A DNA stretch of 64,000 nt from NCBI GenBank assembly GCA_040360365.1, contig CP136412.1; one strand, 5' to 3'. Position 1 is the first letter of the stretch. The number at the start of each line of letters is the position of its first letter. Below, in pieces: positions 48,666-58,134 of this stretch. The DNA comes from Arcanobacterium_A hippocoleae_A (GTDB lineage Bacteria; Actinomycetota; Actinomycetes; Actinomycetales; Actinomycetaceae). Under the pieces are notes generated by a model. It was not told the DNA's origin. It did no database searches and was given only the letters and a program-made list of their open reading frames with translations. The translations under genes and the position numbers were made by a program.

Positions 48666-48938
48666 ATGGGTTTTGATGAAACTTTGAAAAACAAGGCAGA
48701 AGAGTTCGCTGGTACTGCAAAAGAAAAATTTGGTGAAGTTACGGGCGATGAGCACACTGCAGCTGAAGGCCGCGCAGATAAAGCGGAAGCGCAGGGTAAA
48801 GAATTTTTGAACAAAGCTGGTGAGAAACTGGAAGAGGTGAAGGAATCTCTTTCCGACGCGGGTGCGAAAGTTGCTGCGAATGTTGAAGCAGGCGTAGAAA
48901 AAGTGAAAGATATTTTCGGAAAGAAAGATGGCGAGTAA
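48666..48938 (+). CDS. CsbD-family stress protein
   Basis: A small, very hydrophilic helical protein of 90 residues. The N-terminal KNKAEEFAGTAKEKFGEVTG is the CsbD repeat. The second half is another amphipathic helix, Ala/Glu/Lys-rich, ending in FGKKDGE. ATG 48666 was chosen because AAGGAAAC precedes it and the product then starts MGFDETL; an in-frame ATG five codons upstream has no ribosome-binding site. Proteins of this family are induced under general stress; the mechanism is unknown. Confidence 0.88.
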   Translation: MGFDETLKNKAEEFAGTAKEKFGEVTGDEHTAAEGRADKAEAQGKEFLNKAGEKLEEVKESLSDAGAKVAANVEAGVEKVKDIFGKKDGE

Positions 48939-49131
48939 TTCTCGCGTTAGTTCGCTTTCGTCAAGTCTGGTTTTGACGGTTTCACTTAGCTGGGCGCGGC
49001 TGTAATTTTGGAAAATAGATTGCAGCTGCGCTCATTGTTGTTTTGCCCGCGGTGATTCCGATATTAGTGCGGATTAATGAACAGAATGTGCCGTTTAGTT
49101 TTCCTGTTGCTGCGGTTAGGATTTGCTGCGG

Positions 49132-50288
49132 TTAGGATGTGAGCGGCAAGACCGCATCCATCCATCTGCTAATTGCGGCGAATGCTTGTGCCCGTGCGGA
49201 ATAGCGGGAAAGTGTTACGTCGTGAATTGCGTTTGGGATTTTTCAAGGGTCAGCGAATTTGTGAGATTCAGGCAGCGTTTCCAGATTTGGTCTACGCGGA
49301 GTACGGCGTCCGTTGAAAGCTGTTCGAAAGACCATTCGCTGCTGCCGCTGTAAGAGCGGGTAGAAGTGAGGGTGAGTACCGGTGCGGTAATATTCAATCC
49401 TTGTGCCACGCGTTCGTGTCCGCGCAAAATTGCGTTTAGCCATCCGGCGCGCACTGGGAACGACGGAAAGTGGCGGTATTGGGTGTCTGGCTGCCAGCCG
49501 TCGGTAAAAAATGGGTCATTATGCGGATCTGATTCAGTATCGATTAAGGGGTCGTCCAAGTGGTTGCCGGTGAGTGCACGCTGATAGAAACCGTTGTCAG
49601 TGCTTGGGATAACTGTGGTTGGGTCAAGCCGTGAGAGAACTTCGATTGCCGGATGGCTTGCTTGGCGTACTGCTGTCGCAGCTTGAATTTCGAGCCAGGG
49701 AGAGTTGAGTACGAGTCCGGTGAGGGCGCCGGGATGGCGGTCGGCCCAAAGGGAAGCTGTTAATCCGCCGGTGGAGTGTCCGTAGAGAATAAACGGCGTA
49801 TCTGCCGGCAGTTCGCTGTAGATTGCGTCGCGTGCAGCGTGGATGTCGTCGTCATAAAAGCTGAGATCGGTGGTGTATCCCCACATTTGTGCAGGCAGAT
49901 GTGAGCGGCCGTATTTTGAAAGGTCAATCGCATAGAATCTGCCGCCAAGAGCGGAAATTGCGCGGGCAAGCTCAATTTGATAGAAATAGTCGTTCCAGCC
50001 GTGGATGGCGAGGAATGCGAAGCGCGGTTTTTCGGCGTCAGTATTTTGCGGTGAATTTAGGTTTTTGACGGCATGATTGATTCCGGCATGGCTGCTGTGC
50101 TGCAATTTTGCGTAATTATTGGCTTCCGGATCTTTTTCGGGCAGGTGGCGCACAATCGTAGTGATTCGCCGCCCTTCAAAATCCGGATGAAGTGCGAAGC
50201 TTGCCATTTCAAATCCGGTACCGAGGATATCTGCTTGCCATTTTATCTGCTGCTCACTCATATTTTCTATCTTGCCAGCTTTTCCCAT
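49132..50288 (-). CDS. Alpha/beta-hydrolase (serine hydrolase, S33/lysophospholipase-like), frameshifted
   Basis: A soluble hydrolase of about 385 residues. The oxyanion segment FLAIHGWNDYFYQIELARAI is followed by the nucleophile elbow LYGHSTGG (Ser in GHSTG). The catalytic His is only reached after repair: the A run (TTTTT on +, 49239-49243) lacks one base. Adding it gives EKIPNAIHDVTLSRYSARAQ, with the His in IHDV, and a stop at 49132. The start may be 50288 or 50261; neither has a strong Shine-Dalgarno. The substrate is unknown. Confidence 0.83.
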
Positions 50289-50495
50289 GTTTCGGGTGAT
50301 AGGTGAGGTAAATGTTACAACTGTGAAAATTGGGTTCTGTGTTCCAATTTATAAAATTGTAATGTAGTCTCGATGTTGAAGTGTTAAATTTTGGATTCTT
50401 GTCAGATGCCTCGATTCTGTACATGCACGATATCGAAAACAGCGCAATATATAGAACAAACCGGGCGAAAAATTGCTTTTTCTGGAGGGTAATTC

Positions 50496-51861
50496 GTGAA
50501 AAATGCGATGAAGAAAATGTTCGCAGCAGTCTCAGTTATTGCTGTTGGACTCGCTTTTGAAGCTAATGCTTACGCTGCTCCTGCCGGCGGCAGCGGTAAT
50601 GAGAGCGTAGCGCAAATCGAACTTGCGCTTACAAATCTCGCTGCGCAAAGTTCGCAAGCACAGGCTGAACTGGCGCAGGCAAGAGCGCAGGAAATTGCAG
50701 CGAATGCAAAGATGATTGCCGCTCTTGACGATGCGATTAACACTCAGAAAAAGTACGACGACGCGCTTGCCCGCGTAAATGAAGCGAAAAAGATTTGGGC
50801 GGAATCGCCCAGGCAATGTATCAAGATGCTGCCGGTTCATTAACAAATTCTTACTACCTGTTCGGGGCGGAAAATTTACATGAAGCAGCAGCGCGTTCCC
50901 ACGCTTTCAAACAGTTGGCCGGGCAGACTGATGCGAAAATTGGTCGGCTGCAGGCACTTGAAACCGTCGCAAAATCGCTAAAGCAAAAAGCTGAAGCAGC
51001 TGCAGAAACGCAGGCAAATCGGGCAAATGCCGCAGAGCGCGCCACAGGCGATGTTGCAAAACGCGCAGCTGATGTGGATCGGCAGCTGAAGCAGGCTGAA
51101 CAGCGCCGCGAACAGCTTGTGATTGAATTGGCTGCAAAGCGGAATACGGATGTGGCTGCCGAGCGCGCTCGGGCGCAGCAGATGGAAGCTACTCGTGCGC
51201 AGCAAGCAACCGCGCAGGCAGCGGCGGTTGTTGCAAAGGCAGAGTCGGATGCGGTGGCCATTGCGAATGCAAAGATTGGGGAAACTCCGGCAGAACCTGC
51301 GGTTCCTGTACAGCCGGCAGCGGATGCTGCTGCAGAGGCTGCGCGTGCTGCAGCGGAAGCTCAGCGTGCAGCGGAGGCGCAAAAGCGGCAGAAGCAGCTC
51401 GTGCTGCAGAGGCTGCCCGTGCCGCGGAAGCAGAAGCTGCGCGTGCTGCAGAAGCGCAGAAAGCCGCAGAAGCAGCAAAACCGGTGCAACCGGCAAAACC
51501 TGCTCCAGCGCCAAGTTCAAATCTCGGGCAGCAGATTGTGAACTATGCAAAGCAATTCACTGGTACACCGTACGTTTGGGGCGGCACCACAACTGCCGGT
51601 TGGGACTGTTCCGGTTTTACCGGATTTGTATTCCGCCACTTTGGGATTAATCTTCCGAGAACATCCGGTGCACAGTACAATGCGTATCGGCACCGTGAAG
51701 TTCCGGCTTCACAGGCACGGCCGGGAGACTTGATGTGGTGGCCGGGGCATGTGGCAATTTATGTCGGCGGTGGGAAGAATGTGGCTGCAAACACTCCGGC
51801 GCAGGGGACTACGGTTTCGGCAAACTATGGCAGCCCGAAGTATTTGCGGATTGTTGACTAA
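50496..51861 (+). CDS. Secreted NlpC/P60 peptidoglycan endopeptidase, two frameshifts
   Basis: A cell-wall hydrolase of the C40 family. It has an N-terminal signal peptide (MKKMFAAVSVIAVGLAFEAN...AYAAP). A long Ala/Gln/Glu-rich coiled-coil region resembling RipA-type proteins follows, then an Ala/Glu/Pro linker, and then the catalytic domain. That domain holds the Cys in WDCSGFTGFVF and the His in GHVAIYVGGG. Breaks at TTT 50794-50796 and AAAA 51381-51384 are both repaired by one base, giving about 455 residues. GTG 50496 follows GGAGG. It probably cleaves D-Glu-mDAP/Lys stem peptides; the exact bond is inferred. Confidence 0.9.
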
Positions 51862-51871
51862 CAGATTAAAA

Positions 51872-51909
51872 ATTTGCGGGACGAGAAGTTTAATTCTCGC
51901 CCCGCAAAT
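51872..51909 (+). terminator. Terminator after the NlpC/P60 gene
   Basis: A 16-base arm at 51872-51887 pairs with 51894-51909, one G-U pair, six-base loop, 10 bases after the stop codon. Confidence 0.8.
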
Positions 51910-51949
51910 CCGTTCTCTGCTTTTATTTCCCGTTTTATTTCCCGAATTC

Positions 51950-52014
51950 CGGCAATGTGCGGCAAACTCTGCTGCACATTGCCGTCAGCCTACTGCCGAC
52001 AGCTGCAGTAGGCT
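51950..52014. terminator. Two tandem hairpins at the convergent nlpC-ppa junction
   Basis: First: CGGCAATGTGC (51950-51960) with GCACATTGCCG (51974-51984). Second: AGCCTACTGC (51987-51996) with GCAGTAGGCT (52005-52014). Both stems are perfect. They lie 15 bases beyond the ppa stop and likely serve ppa. Confidence 0.75.
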
Positions 52015-52028
52015 CGCCGAAAATCTGA

Positions 52029-52535
52029 TTACTGGTGGATATCGTCGTAATAACCGGTTTCCTCGGCTCGTTTGAACGAGCGGCGAATTTCTTCTTCAGC
52101 GGCTTCACGGCCGACCCAGTGCGCGCCCTCCACAGATTTACCTGGTTCAAGATCCTTATAAACTTCGAAAAAATGCTGTACTTCAAGACGGTGAAACTCG
52201 GATACATCTTCAATTTCGGTACGCCAGGAAGCCCGCTGATCGCCAGCCGGCACGCAAAGCACCTTATCGTCGCCGCCGGCTTCATCGGACATCCGGAACA
52301 TCCCAAGCGCCCGGCAGCGAATCACGCAGCCGGGAAAAGTGGACTCATCAAGCAGTACCAGTGCGTCGAGCGGATCGCCATCTTCACCAAGAGTGCCGTC
52401 GATAAACCCGTAATCGTCAGGATAGCGCGTGGACGTAAAAAGCATCCGGTCGAGACGAATCCGGCCGGTTTTGTGGTCTAGTTCGTACTTATTGCGGTTA
52501 CCCTTTGGGATTTCGATGGTGACGTCGAATTCCAT
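52029..52535 (-). CDS. ppa: Inorganic pyrophosphatase
   Basis: Hydrolyses PPi, driving biosynthesis; soluble hexameric family I. 168 residues, normal for the bacterial short type. Conserved DYGFIDGTLGEDGDPLDALV supplies the metal-binding Asp cluster. The N-terminal VTIEIPKGNRNKYE starts the family. ATG 52535 with AAGGAGGACTC upstream decides the start; the frame is open well beyond it but has no matching sequence. The frame is intact. Confidence 0.97.
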   Translation of the reverse strand: MEFDVTIEIPKGNRNKYELDHKTGRIRLDRMLFTSTRYPDDYGFIDGTLGEDGDPLDALVLLDESTFPGCVIRCRALGMFRMSDEAGGDDKVLCVPAGDQRASWRTEIEDVSEFHRLEVQHFFEVYKDLEPGKSVEGAHWVGREAAEEEIRRSFKRAEETGYYDDIHQ

Positions 52536-52818
52536 GAGTCCTCCTTGGATCGTTATGGGGTAAATAGATTGCGGATCTTTTCGGCGGGAAGTGAATTCGC
52601 AACCGCCGTCGGAAAAATCCAAATTAATGTAGCTTAGTAGTAGTTTACATTGGAAAGTGCCAAAGAGCTGTGAGATTTTCTTTTGAAAGCTGCACGTTCG
52701 CACGTGAGAATGGTGTTTTTCTTGGGAAAATTTGCATTCTGCTGCTGTGAATTTTTTAATACACGGTACAAATGTTGTAAATATAAGCATTGTCAGGAAA
52801 GAGTAAGAAGATCCGGAA
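52536..52818. other. Divergent promoter region of ppa and dacB
   Basis: About 280 bases, A/T-rich towards dacB. No promoter pair was firmly identified. GAAGATCCGGA is the weak ribosome-binding region before ATG 52819. Confidence 0.4.
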
Positions 52819-54252
52819 ATGAAAAATAGTGTGACGAAAAGCAGAATCACTATTGTGAGTGTGCTCGCTATTTTCGGCGGGTATGTTTATGCGGATGTCT
52901 GGGATTTGGTTCCGGGTTTCTTTACGTTAAAAGATTCGGCGGGGCTCGCACAGCCTTACCCGCAGGCGAATCCGGAAGCTCACCTTGAACCTCGCCTTAA
53001 ATCAGACAATGGCAGCACGCGAAATAATAAGTCCAGTAATAATCCGGAATTGCAGCTGCCGGCTGCAGATGTAAATGCGCCGCTTCCCGAGAAAGGAAAA
53101 CTGGCAGATATCCTGCAAGAGTTTGCCCGTAATCCGGAAATGAACGGCCAAGTTTCTGCTGTGATTGCGGATGTTGCGACACGGGAAGTGCTTGCTGAGT
53201 TGAATGCGGACCGTCCGGCTACTCCGGCTTCGGTAAATAAGCTGTTAACTGCTGCCGCGGTGCTTTCTGCTTACAATCCAAATACAACATTCGCCACGGA
53301 AACAAAATTTGCCGACGGAACGCTCTATTTGATAGCCGGCGGTGATGTGCTGCTGGCAGCTGACGCCGGAAATGAAGACGCGGTTGCCGGGCACGCCGGA
53401 CTTGGCGATTTAGCACGGGAAACTGCCGTCAATCTGAAACAGCAGAAGATTACTGCAGTGGATTTGGTTTTGGATGCGGCGCTTTTTGCTGATGAAGACT
53501 ATGCGCCGGGGAATGATGCGAATATTATGCAGTGGGTAATGGCGGCAAGTCCGATTGCGGTTAATCGGAATCTTGATGAGAGCGGGAAATTTTTACCGCA
53601 GCCGCGTGAACGGGCAGTAAATATTTTTGCGCAACATTTGCAAAATGCGGGAATTGGTGTGAAGTCGGTTAATTTTGCTCGCACTCCGGCTGAGGCGCGG
53701 GGTTTGGCGCGGGTCAATTCTGCACCGCTGCGGGAAATAGTCGATCTGACTTTGCTGCAATCTGATAATACGCTTGCGGAAACTCTTGGGCATTTGGCGG
53801 CTGTGAAGAACGGGAAACATGCCGATTTTGCTGGTGCTGGCGAAGCTGTGCGCAGTGAGCTTGCAAAGCTGGGCTTTTCGACTGCCGGTACAGTGCTTGC
53901 CGATTCTTCCGGTCTTTCTGAGGCTAATAAGCTCACGGCTGCGCTGGTGAATCAGATTTTGCTGCAGATTGGGAACTGTGACCGGAGCAGTTGCGCCTCG
54001 CTTCTTTCTGCACTGCCGGTTTCACAGCTTGACGGAACTTTATCCGGAAGATTTGCGGATTTGCCTGTTGCGGGAAAGGTGCGGGCAAAGACTGGTTCTC
54101 TGGGATCTGTTACCTCGATGGCTGGACTGCTGTATACGAATGCTGGGCGGATGTTAAGTTTTGTGGTAATCGTCGACGGTGTGCCGGAAGACGGCGCTTA
54201 TGGGCTTCGTCCGCTGCTTGATGGGGTGATTGCGAAAATCATAGCGGCGTGA
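52819..54252 (+). CDS. dacB: D-alanyl-D-alanine carboxypeptidase/endopeptidase (PBP4 type)
   Basis: Trims or cuts peptidoglycan cross-links outside the membrane; penicillin-binding. 477 residues with an N-terminal signal-anchor (ITIVSVLAIFGGYVYADVW) and a 60-residue Asn/Pro linker. The active-site triad of motifs is SVNK (in TPASVNKLLTAAAVL), SDN (in LLQSDNTLAET) and KTG (in RAKTGSLGSVTSM). The DacB-specific segment DSSGLSEANKLTA is also present. The frame is intact. It is followed in actinobacteria by the zincin-tilS-hpt-ftsH block, as it is here. Confidence 0.95.
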   Translation: MKNSVTKSRITIVSVLAIFGGYVYADVWDLVPGFFTLKDSAGLAQPYPQANPEAHLEPRLKSDNGSTRNNKSSNNPELQLPAADVNAPLPEKGKLADILQEFARNPEMNGQVSAVIADVATREVLAELNADRPATPASVNKLLTAAAVLSAYNPNTTFATETKFADGTLYLIAGGDVLLAADAGNEDAVAGHAGLGDLARETAVNLKQQKITAVDLVLDAALFADEDYAPGNDANIMQWVMAASPIAVNRNLDESGKFLPQPRERAVNIFAQHLQNAGIGVKSVNFARTPAEARGLARVNSAPLREIVDLTLLQSDNTLAETLGHLAAVKNGKHADFAGAGEAVRSELAKLGFSTAGTVLADSSGLSEANKLTAALVNQILLQIGNCDRSSCASLLSALPVSQLDGTLSGRFADLPVAGKVRAKTGSLGSVTSMAGLLYTNAGRMLSFVVIVDGVPEDGAYGLRPLLDGVIAKIIAA

Positions 54253-54545
54253 GTGCTGTATCGCGTGAGTTTTGTATCGCGTGAGTTTTGTTCTGTGTGT
54301 TGGTTTTGCCGGGGTGTTGGGTTCTGCGAGGTGAGTTTTGTGCAGCGGGCGAACGTTGTGATATGGAACGCCGCGGCTATCCGGACGCTGTAATATGCGG
54401 CTTTACGATGTTTAGTGCGTATTAGCTCCGCGGCAAATACTCGAAGTCTATTGTATCCGGAGGTTTCGGTACGCAGACGCTGTGGTATTTCGCATGCATG
54501 TCTTGGGTGTGTATTTATTTTTCGGATAGGTGTTTATTATCGGCT
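54253..54545. other. Intergenic after dacB
   Basis: Starts with two copies of ATCGCGTGAGTTTTGT (about 54260-54290) that echo the end of dacB. No gene or terminator was recognised before the repeat array. Confidence 0.5.
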
Positions 54546-54690
54546 GCGCAGCTGGCGGTAAAATTTCTGCAAGGCTGTCCAGTCGGCGGCAGATTCTGCT
54601 TTGGTTTACGTAACTGGCGGCAAAATGACTGTGAGGTTACGTAAGTGGGGGCAAAATGCCCGAGGGGTTACGTAACTGGTGGCAAGATTT
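54546..54690 (+). repeat. 31-bp array outlying element F
   Basis: Units begin at 54546 and 54577 (both degenerate), 54608, 54639 and 54670, a constant 31-bp period. The last three read ACGTAACTGGCGGC, ACGTAAGTGGGGGC and ACGTAACTGGTGGC. No central core follows; the hairpin repeat H3 lies between this array and element F. Confidence 0.88.
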
Positions 54691-54750
54691 ACTTTGTCGG
54701 CTTATCGCATTTTGTTCGGCTTAGCGGAATAAAAAAGCTGGTGTCTGTTC

Positions 54751-54820
54751 GGGTGGAAAGCGGTGTTTTTGCATAGATCAAGCTTGACCGCTGTGCAAAA
54801 ACACCGTTTGGAACCGGCTA
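54751..54820. repeat. Hairpin repeat H, copy 3
   Basis: GGTGGAAAGCGGTGTTTTTG, then CATAGATCAAGCTTGACCG, then CTGTGCAAAAACACCG and TTTGGAACCGG. The arms CGGTGTTTTTGCA and TGCAAAAACACCG are perfect complements of 13 bp. It is inserted between the outlying array and element F. Confidence 0.88.
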
Positions 54821-54908
54821 AACCGGACCCAATAATTTGACCCCGGATAAATCTGACCCTGTATAAAAATGGCTTTTCATATTTTGTTTCTACCGCGGGT
54901 GTCGGCTG

Positions 54909-55259
54909 ACGCAACTGGTGGCAAAGTTCGCGCGAGCACACGTAACTGGTGGCAAAGTGCCTTGTATGGTTACGTAAGTGGTGGCGAAATGGGTGGTTTT
55001 GTGTAACGGCGGGAGTGCCGTCGTTATCGCGAGCCTGTGACCTGCGATAATACAAACACTTCCGACGGTAATAATCGCAGCCTGAGTTCCCGCCGCCACT
55101 TACGTAACGAAACCGACTTCCTGCCACCAGTTATGTAATGAAACTGACTTCTTGCCATTACTTACGTGGAGCTGGCATGTCCGTCGTTAATTTATGTGCG
55201 GAAATTAAGTTCTCGCCGCCAGTTACGTAACGAACCTGACTTCCCGCCGCCGGCTGTAC
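54909..55259 (-). repeat. Composite 31-bp-array element, copy F (reverse orientation)
   Basis: On the + strand, units start at 54909, 54940 and 54972 (31, 32 bp). Inverted units end at 55105, 55136, 55167 and 55228 (31, 31, 61 bp, the last gap holding CCGTCGTTAATTT as in copy B), with a degenerate one near 55259. The 54972-to-55105 distance is 133 bp. The core TGTGACCTGCG and the CCTGAGTTCCCGCC end confirm the reversed orientation. Confidence 0.9.
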
Positions 55260-55467
55260 AGAATTTACGCGCGTATTGTTAGTTGCGGGGCAATTTGTTA
55301 GCTGCGGGACAATAGCGAAAATTGATACTTGTAAAGTGAGTGTCGCTAATCAATAAATTGCGGTTATGAATCTAAAGGTATTTAAAAAGGTACTTACGGA
55401 TTTAACGAGATTTAACGGCGGTTAACGAGATTAACAGACTTTAACGAAATCAAAAAGGAGAGAATAA
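55260..55467. other. Upstream region of the zincin gene with TTTAACG repeats
   Basis: Between about 55395 and 55448 the hexamer TTAACG occurs four times, with a related TTAACA, at irregular 10-17 base spacing. This A/T-rich stretch lies directly before a strong ribosome-binding site, so it may be a promoter or operator region. No protein is known to bind it. Confidence 0.5.
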
Positions 55468-55521
55468 ATGATGTTCACAGATTTGAAAAGATATTGCACG
55501 CGAAAACGCAACCCGCGCTAG
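55468..55521 (+). CDS. Possible 17-codon leader peptide before the zincin gene
   Basis: AAAAAGGAG, the strongest ribosome-binding site in this area, lies seven to eight bases before ATG 55468. That frame reads MMFTDLKRYCTRKRNPR and then stops at 55519-55521, nine bases before the zincin ATG. It is positively charged at its end. It could be a leader peptide coupling translation to the metalloprotease, or chance. It is too short to test by composition. Confidence 0.35.
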   Translation: MMFTDLKRYCTRKRNPR

Positions 55522-55530
55522 ACTGAATAT

Positions 55531-56588
55531 ATGAATGTTAGTGCGAAGATTGCATATGCGCTCACAAAGTACCTTGTTGACCCCGGTCCTGCGGTCGCAA
55601 AATATGAAGCGGAAGCAGTGGTCGGTGAGCTATTGGCTCAGGCTGCACGCGCGCCAAAATTCGTCGGTGAAATTACGGGTTTAACGCAGGCTGCACAAGC
55701 TGCGCAAAAACTGCCGGTAATTGTGCTGAACCGTGCGAAATGGGCGCGAGAAATCGGCGGGTTTATTGACGGGATTTCGGCACGCACATCGGAGGTGCGG
55801 ATTGGAATGCTTGGTTCTATCGGAAGTGCATTAATGCTCGGCTTTGCTTCCACAAAACTACTCGGTCAGTTTGATCCGTTTGGCGCAAACATAGGCAAGG
55901 TTGCTTCTGCTGGCACGATTCAAACTGCTTCAAGTGCCGGGATGAAATATGATGCGCAAACTGATGGGAATGCTTCGCAAAACAATGCCCGGAAACCGGT
56001 AAGCGAAAATATGGCTGACGCGAAACTGCTGCTGGTGGCGCCAAATTTGGCAAAATTCCGCAAGGATTACAATCTTGACCGCCGTGATGCGGCACTTTGG
56101 GTGAGCGTGCATGAACTAACACATGCTGTCCAATTTATTCATGCTCCGTGGCTGAAAAGCTATCTGCTCACGCAAATTGATCAAATTCTAAACTTTGATG
56201 ATGATTCGAATCCGGCGTTAACCGACGGCGGTTTAAAGCCGATAATCGAGCGGATTCAAAATATTATGAGCATTCTTGAAGGTCATGCCCAGTATGTGAT
56301 GAATTCTGTACCAATTAATGTAATGCCAAGCCGGAACGCGATTATTCATGCCTTAAATCAGAAACGGAAAAATAGTTCGTGGATTCAGAAAAAGCTAACA
56401 ACCTTTTTCGGATTCGATCAGAAAATTGCACAATATCGACGCGGTGAAGAATTTGTGAAAGAAGTGGTCGAAAGGGTAGGCATGGATGCTTTTAATAAGA
56501 TTTGGGAATGCCCTGAGAATTTTCCAAGCAGCGCAGAATTTAAAAACCGCAGCTTTGGATGCGGCGGATGGAAATCGTAACGATTTAA
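55531..56588 (+). CDS. Zinc-dependent metalloprotease, Zincin_2 (DUF2342), frameshifted at the C terminus
   Basis: A soluble zincin of about 352 residues found next to tilS in actinobacteria. The metal motif HELTH (in VSVHELTHAVQF) and the third-ligand region LEGHAQYVMN are present, and the opening LVDPGPAVAKYEAEAVV is family-like. The A run 56542-56546 lacks one base. Adding it turns the tail into FKKPQLWMRRMEIV and moves the stop to 56586-56588, directly abutting the tilS ATG. The physiological substrate is unknown; older names linking it to F420 synthesis are unsupported here. Confidence 0.88.
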
Positions 56589-58009
56589 ATGGCAGGACCG
56601 CATCGCCTTGTAGCTGCTGCACGGAATGTATTGAAAACTGAGTTTGCCAAGCTTGCCGTCGGCGCGCCCGTAGTGCTCGCAGTATCTGGCGGCGCAGATT
56701 CGATGGCGCTCGCAGTGAGCGCACAATTTGCAGCACGGGAAAATTTGATAGATTTACATGCCGTCGTGGTAGATCACGGGATTCGCGCTGAATCTGCAGC
56801 AGAAGCGGCAGAAGTTCACAAGCGGCTGAGCAGCCTTGGAATAAAAGCGCAGGTTGTGCGGATTGATTTGCGCCGTATCCAAAAACCGGCTGAATTAATC
56901 GCGGCTAGTGGGATAAATTCCGAAACGGATTATGAAAGTATCGAAACACTTCGCGAAGGTTCCGAAATATATCATGAGTCGGACGCGGATAATGTGAGTA
57001 GTGCATATAATATTGGCGCAAATTCCGGACCGGAGGGTGAAGCGCGCAGCGGGCGCTATCGTGCGCTTGCACAAATTGCGCGCGAGCTTGGGAACAAATG
57101 GAATCAAACCGGAGATTCACCGGCACTCGTGATGCTTGGGCATAACGCTAATGACCAGGCAGAAAGTGTGCTTCTCGGGCTTGGCCGCGGATCAGGAGCA
57201 CGCTCGATTTGCGGAATGCCGCAATCAGGAAATTTACCGGTATGCCCGGATGTGCCGATGGTGCGCCCGCTGCTCAGTTTCACACATGCAGAACTGCAAA
57301 CAATCTGCCATGAACTTGCTGTGGAATATGTCGAAGATCCGAGCAATCAGCTTACCGGGCCGTGGCGCACGGCTGCCGGAACGCCGTTAAGGCGGGCGCG
57401 GGTGCGGCATGAACTTTTGCCGCTGCTTGAAGATGTGCTCGACGGCGGGGTAGTTGGGGCGCTTGGACGCACAGCTGCGATGCTGCAAGAAGATGGGTCG
57501 GCACTTGATTTCTATGCGGACCTTGCATGGAATGATGTGTGTGTTGATGCTGTAAATCCGCAATCCGAAGCTGCGAATCTGAACTCTCGTACTGCGAACC
57601 CGCGCTCTGACACTGTAAATCCGTATTCCGGAGCTGTGAATACTGAAAATACTGTGAATGCTGAAAGTACTGCGAATACTGAAAATGTGTATTCCGGCAC
57701 TGGCAGCGAAAAAGGCAGCAGGAATCTGGGAACTGATGGCAGTTTTAATCGTGAAAATAACGCTGGAAACCAGACGTCTGGCACTGCCGTCGAAATCGCT
57801 TGTAAAAAACTCGCACCCTACCCGCGTGCAATTCGCACTCGCGTCCTGCGGATGGCTTTTTGGCTAGTGGCGGAAGAGGTAGTGAACTAGTTTTCTGGCA
57901 CCTCGATCGCCTTGATAGACTAGTCCAAAACCGCGATAACAATCGCAGTATTGATTTGCCCGGTGTTCGTGCCGTGAAAAATCAGCATATTTTGAAATTT
58001 GTCCCGTGA
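56589..58009 (+). CDS. tilS: tRNA(Ile)-lysidine synthetase with two large insertions, frameshifted
   Basis: Converts C34 of tRNA-Ile(CAU) to lysidine using ATP; essential in most bacteria. The PP-loop SGGADSMALA and the later GHNANDQAESVLLGL are intact. Two inserts interrupt the fold. One, acidic and Ser/Tyr-rich, lies at about residues 107-152, before RYRAL. The other, Asn/Thr/Ser/Ala-rich and repetitive, lies at about residues 321-398. The frame breaks at GG 57878-57879; one added G restores ELVFWHLDRLDRLV and an end at 58009, for about 473 residues. Starts at ATG 56589 just after the zincin stop. Confidence 0.9.
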
Positions 58010-58134
58010 GTTTACCTGCGCGAAAAGCGCAAATAAACGTTTATTGCGCAGCGGCTGATCTGCAGCGGCTGCGCGGTGAACATCGGAAATAAACGGGAAT
58101 GGGAAGTAAAGCGAAAGCCAAGACGGAGGCGGAA

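Noticed and set aside
51123..51650. Arg/Gln-rich ORFs over the NlpC/P60 coiled-coil region
   Set aside because: They are out-of-frame readings of the Ala/Gln/Glu repeat codons.
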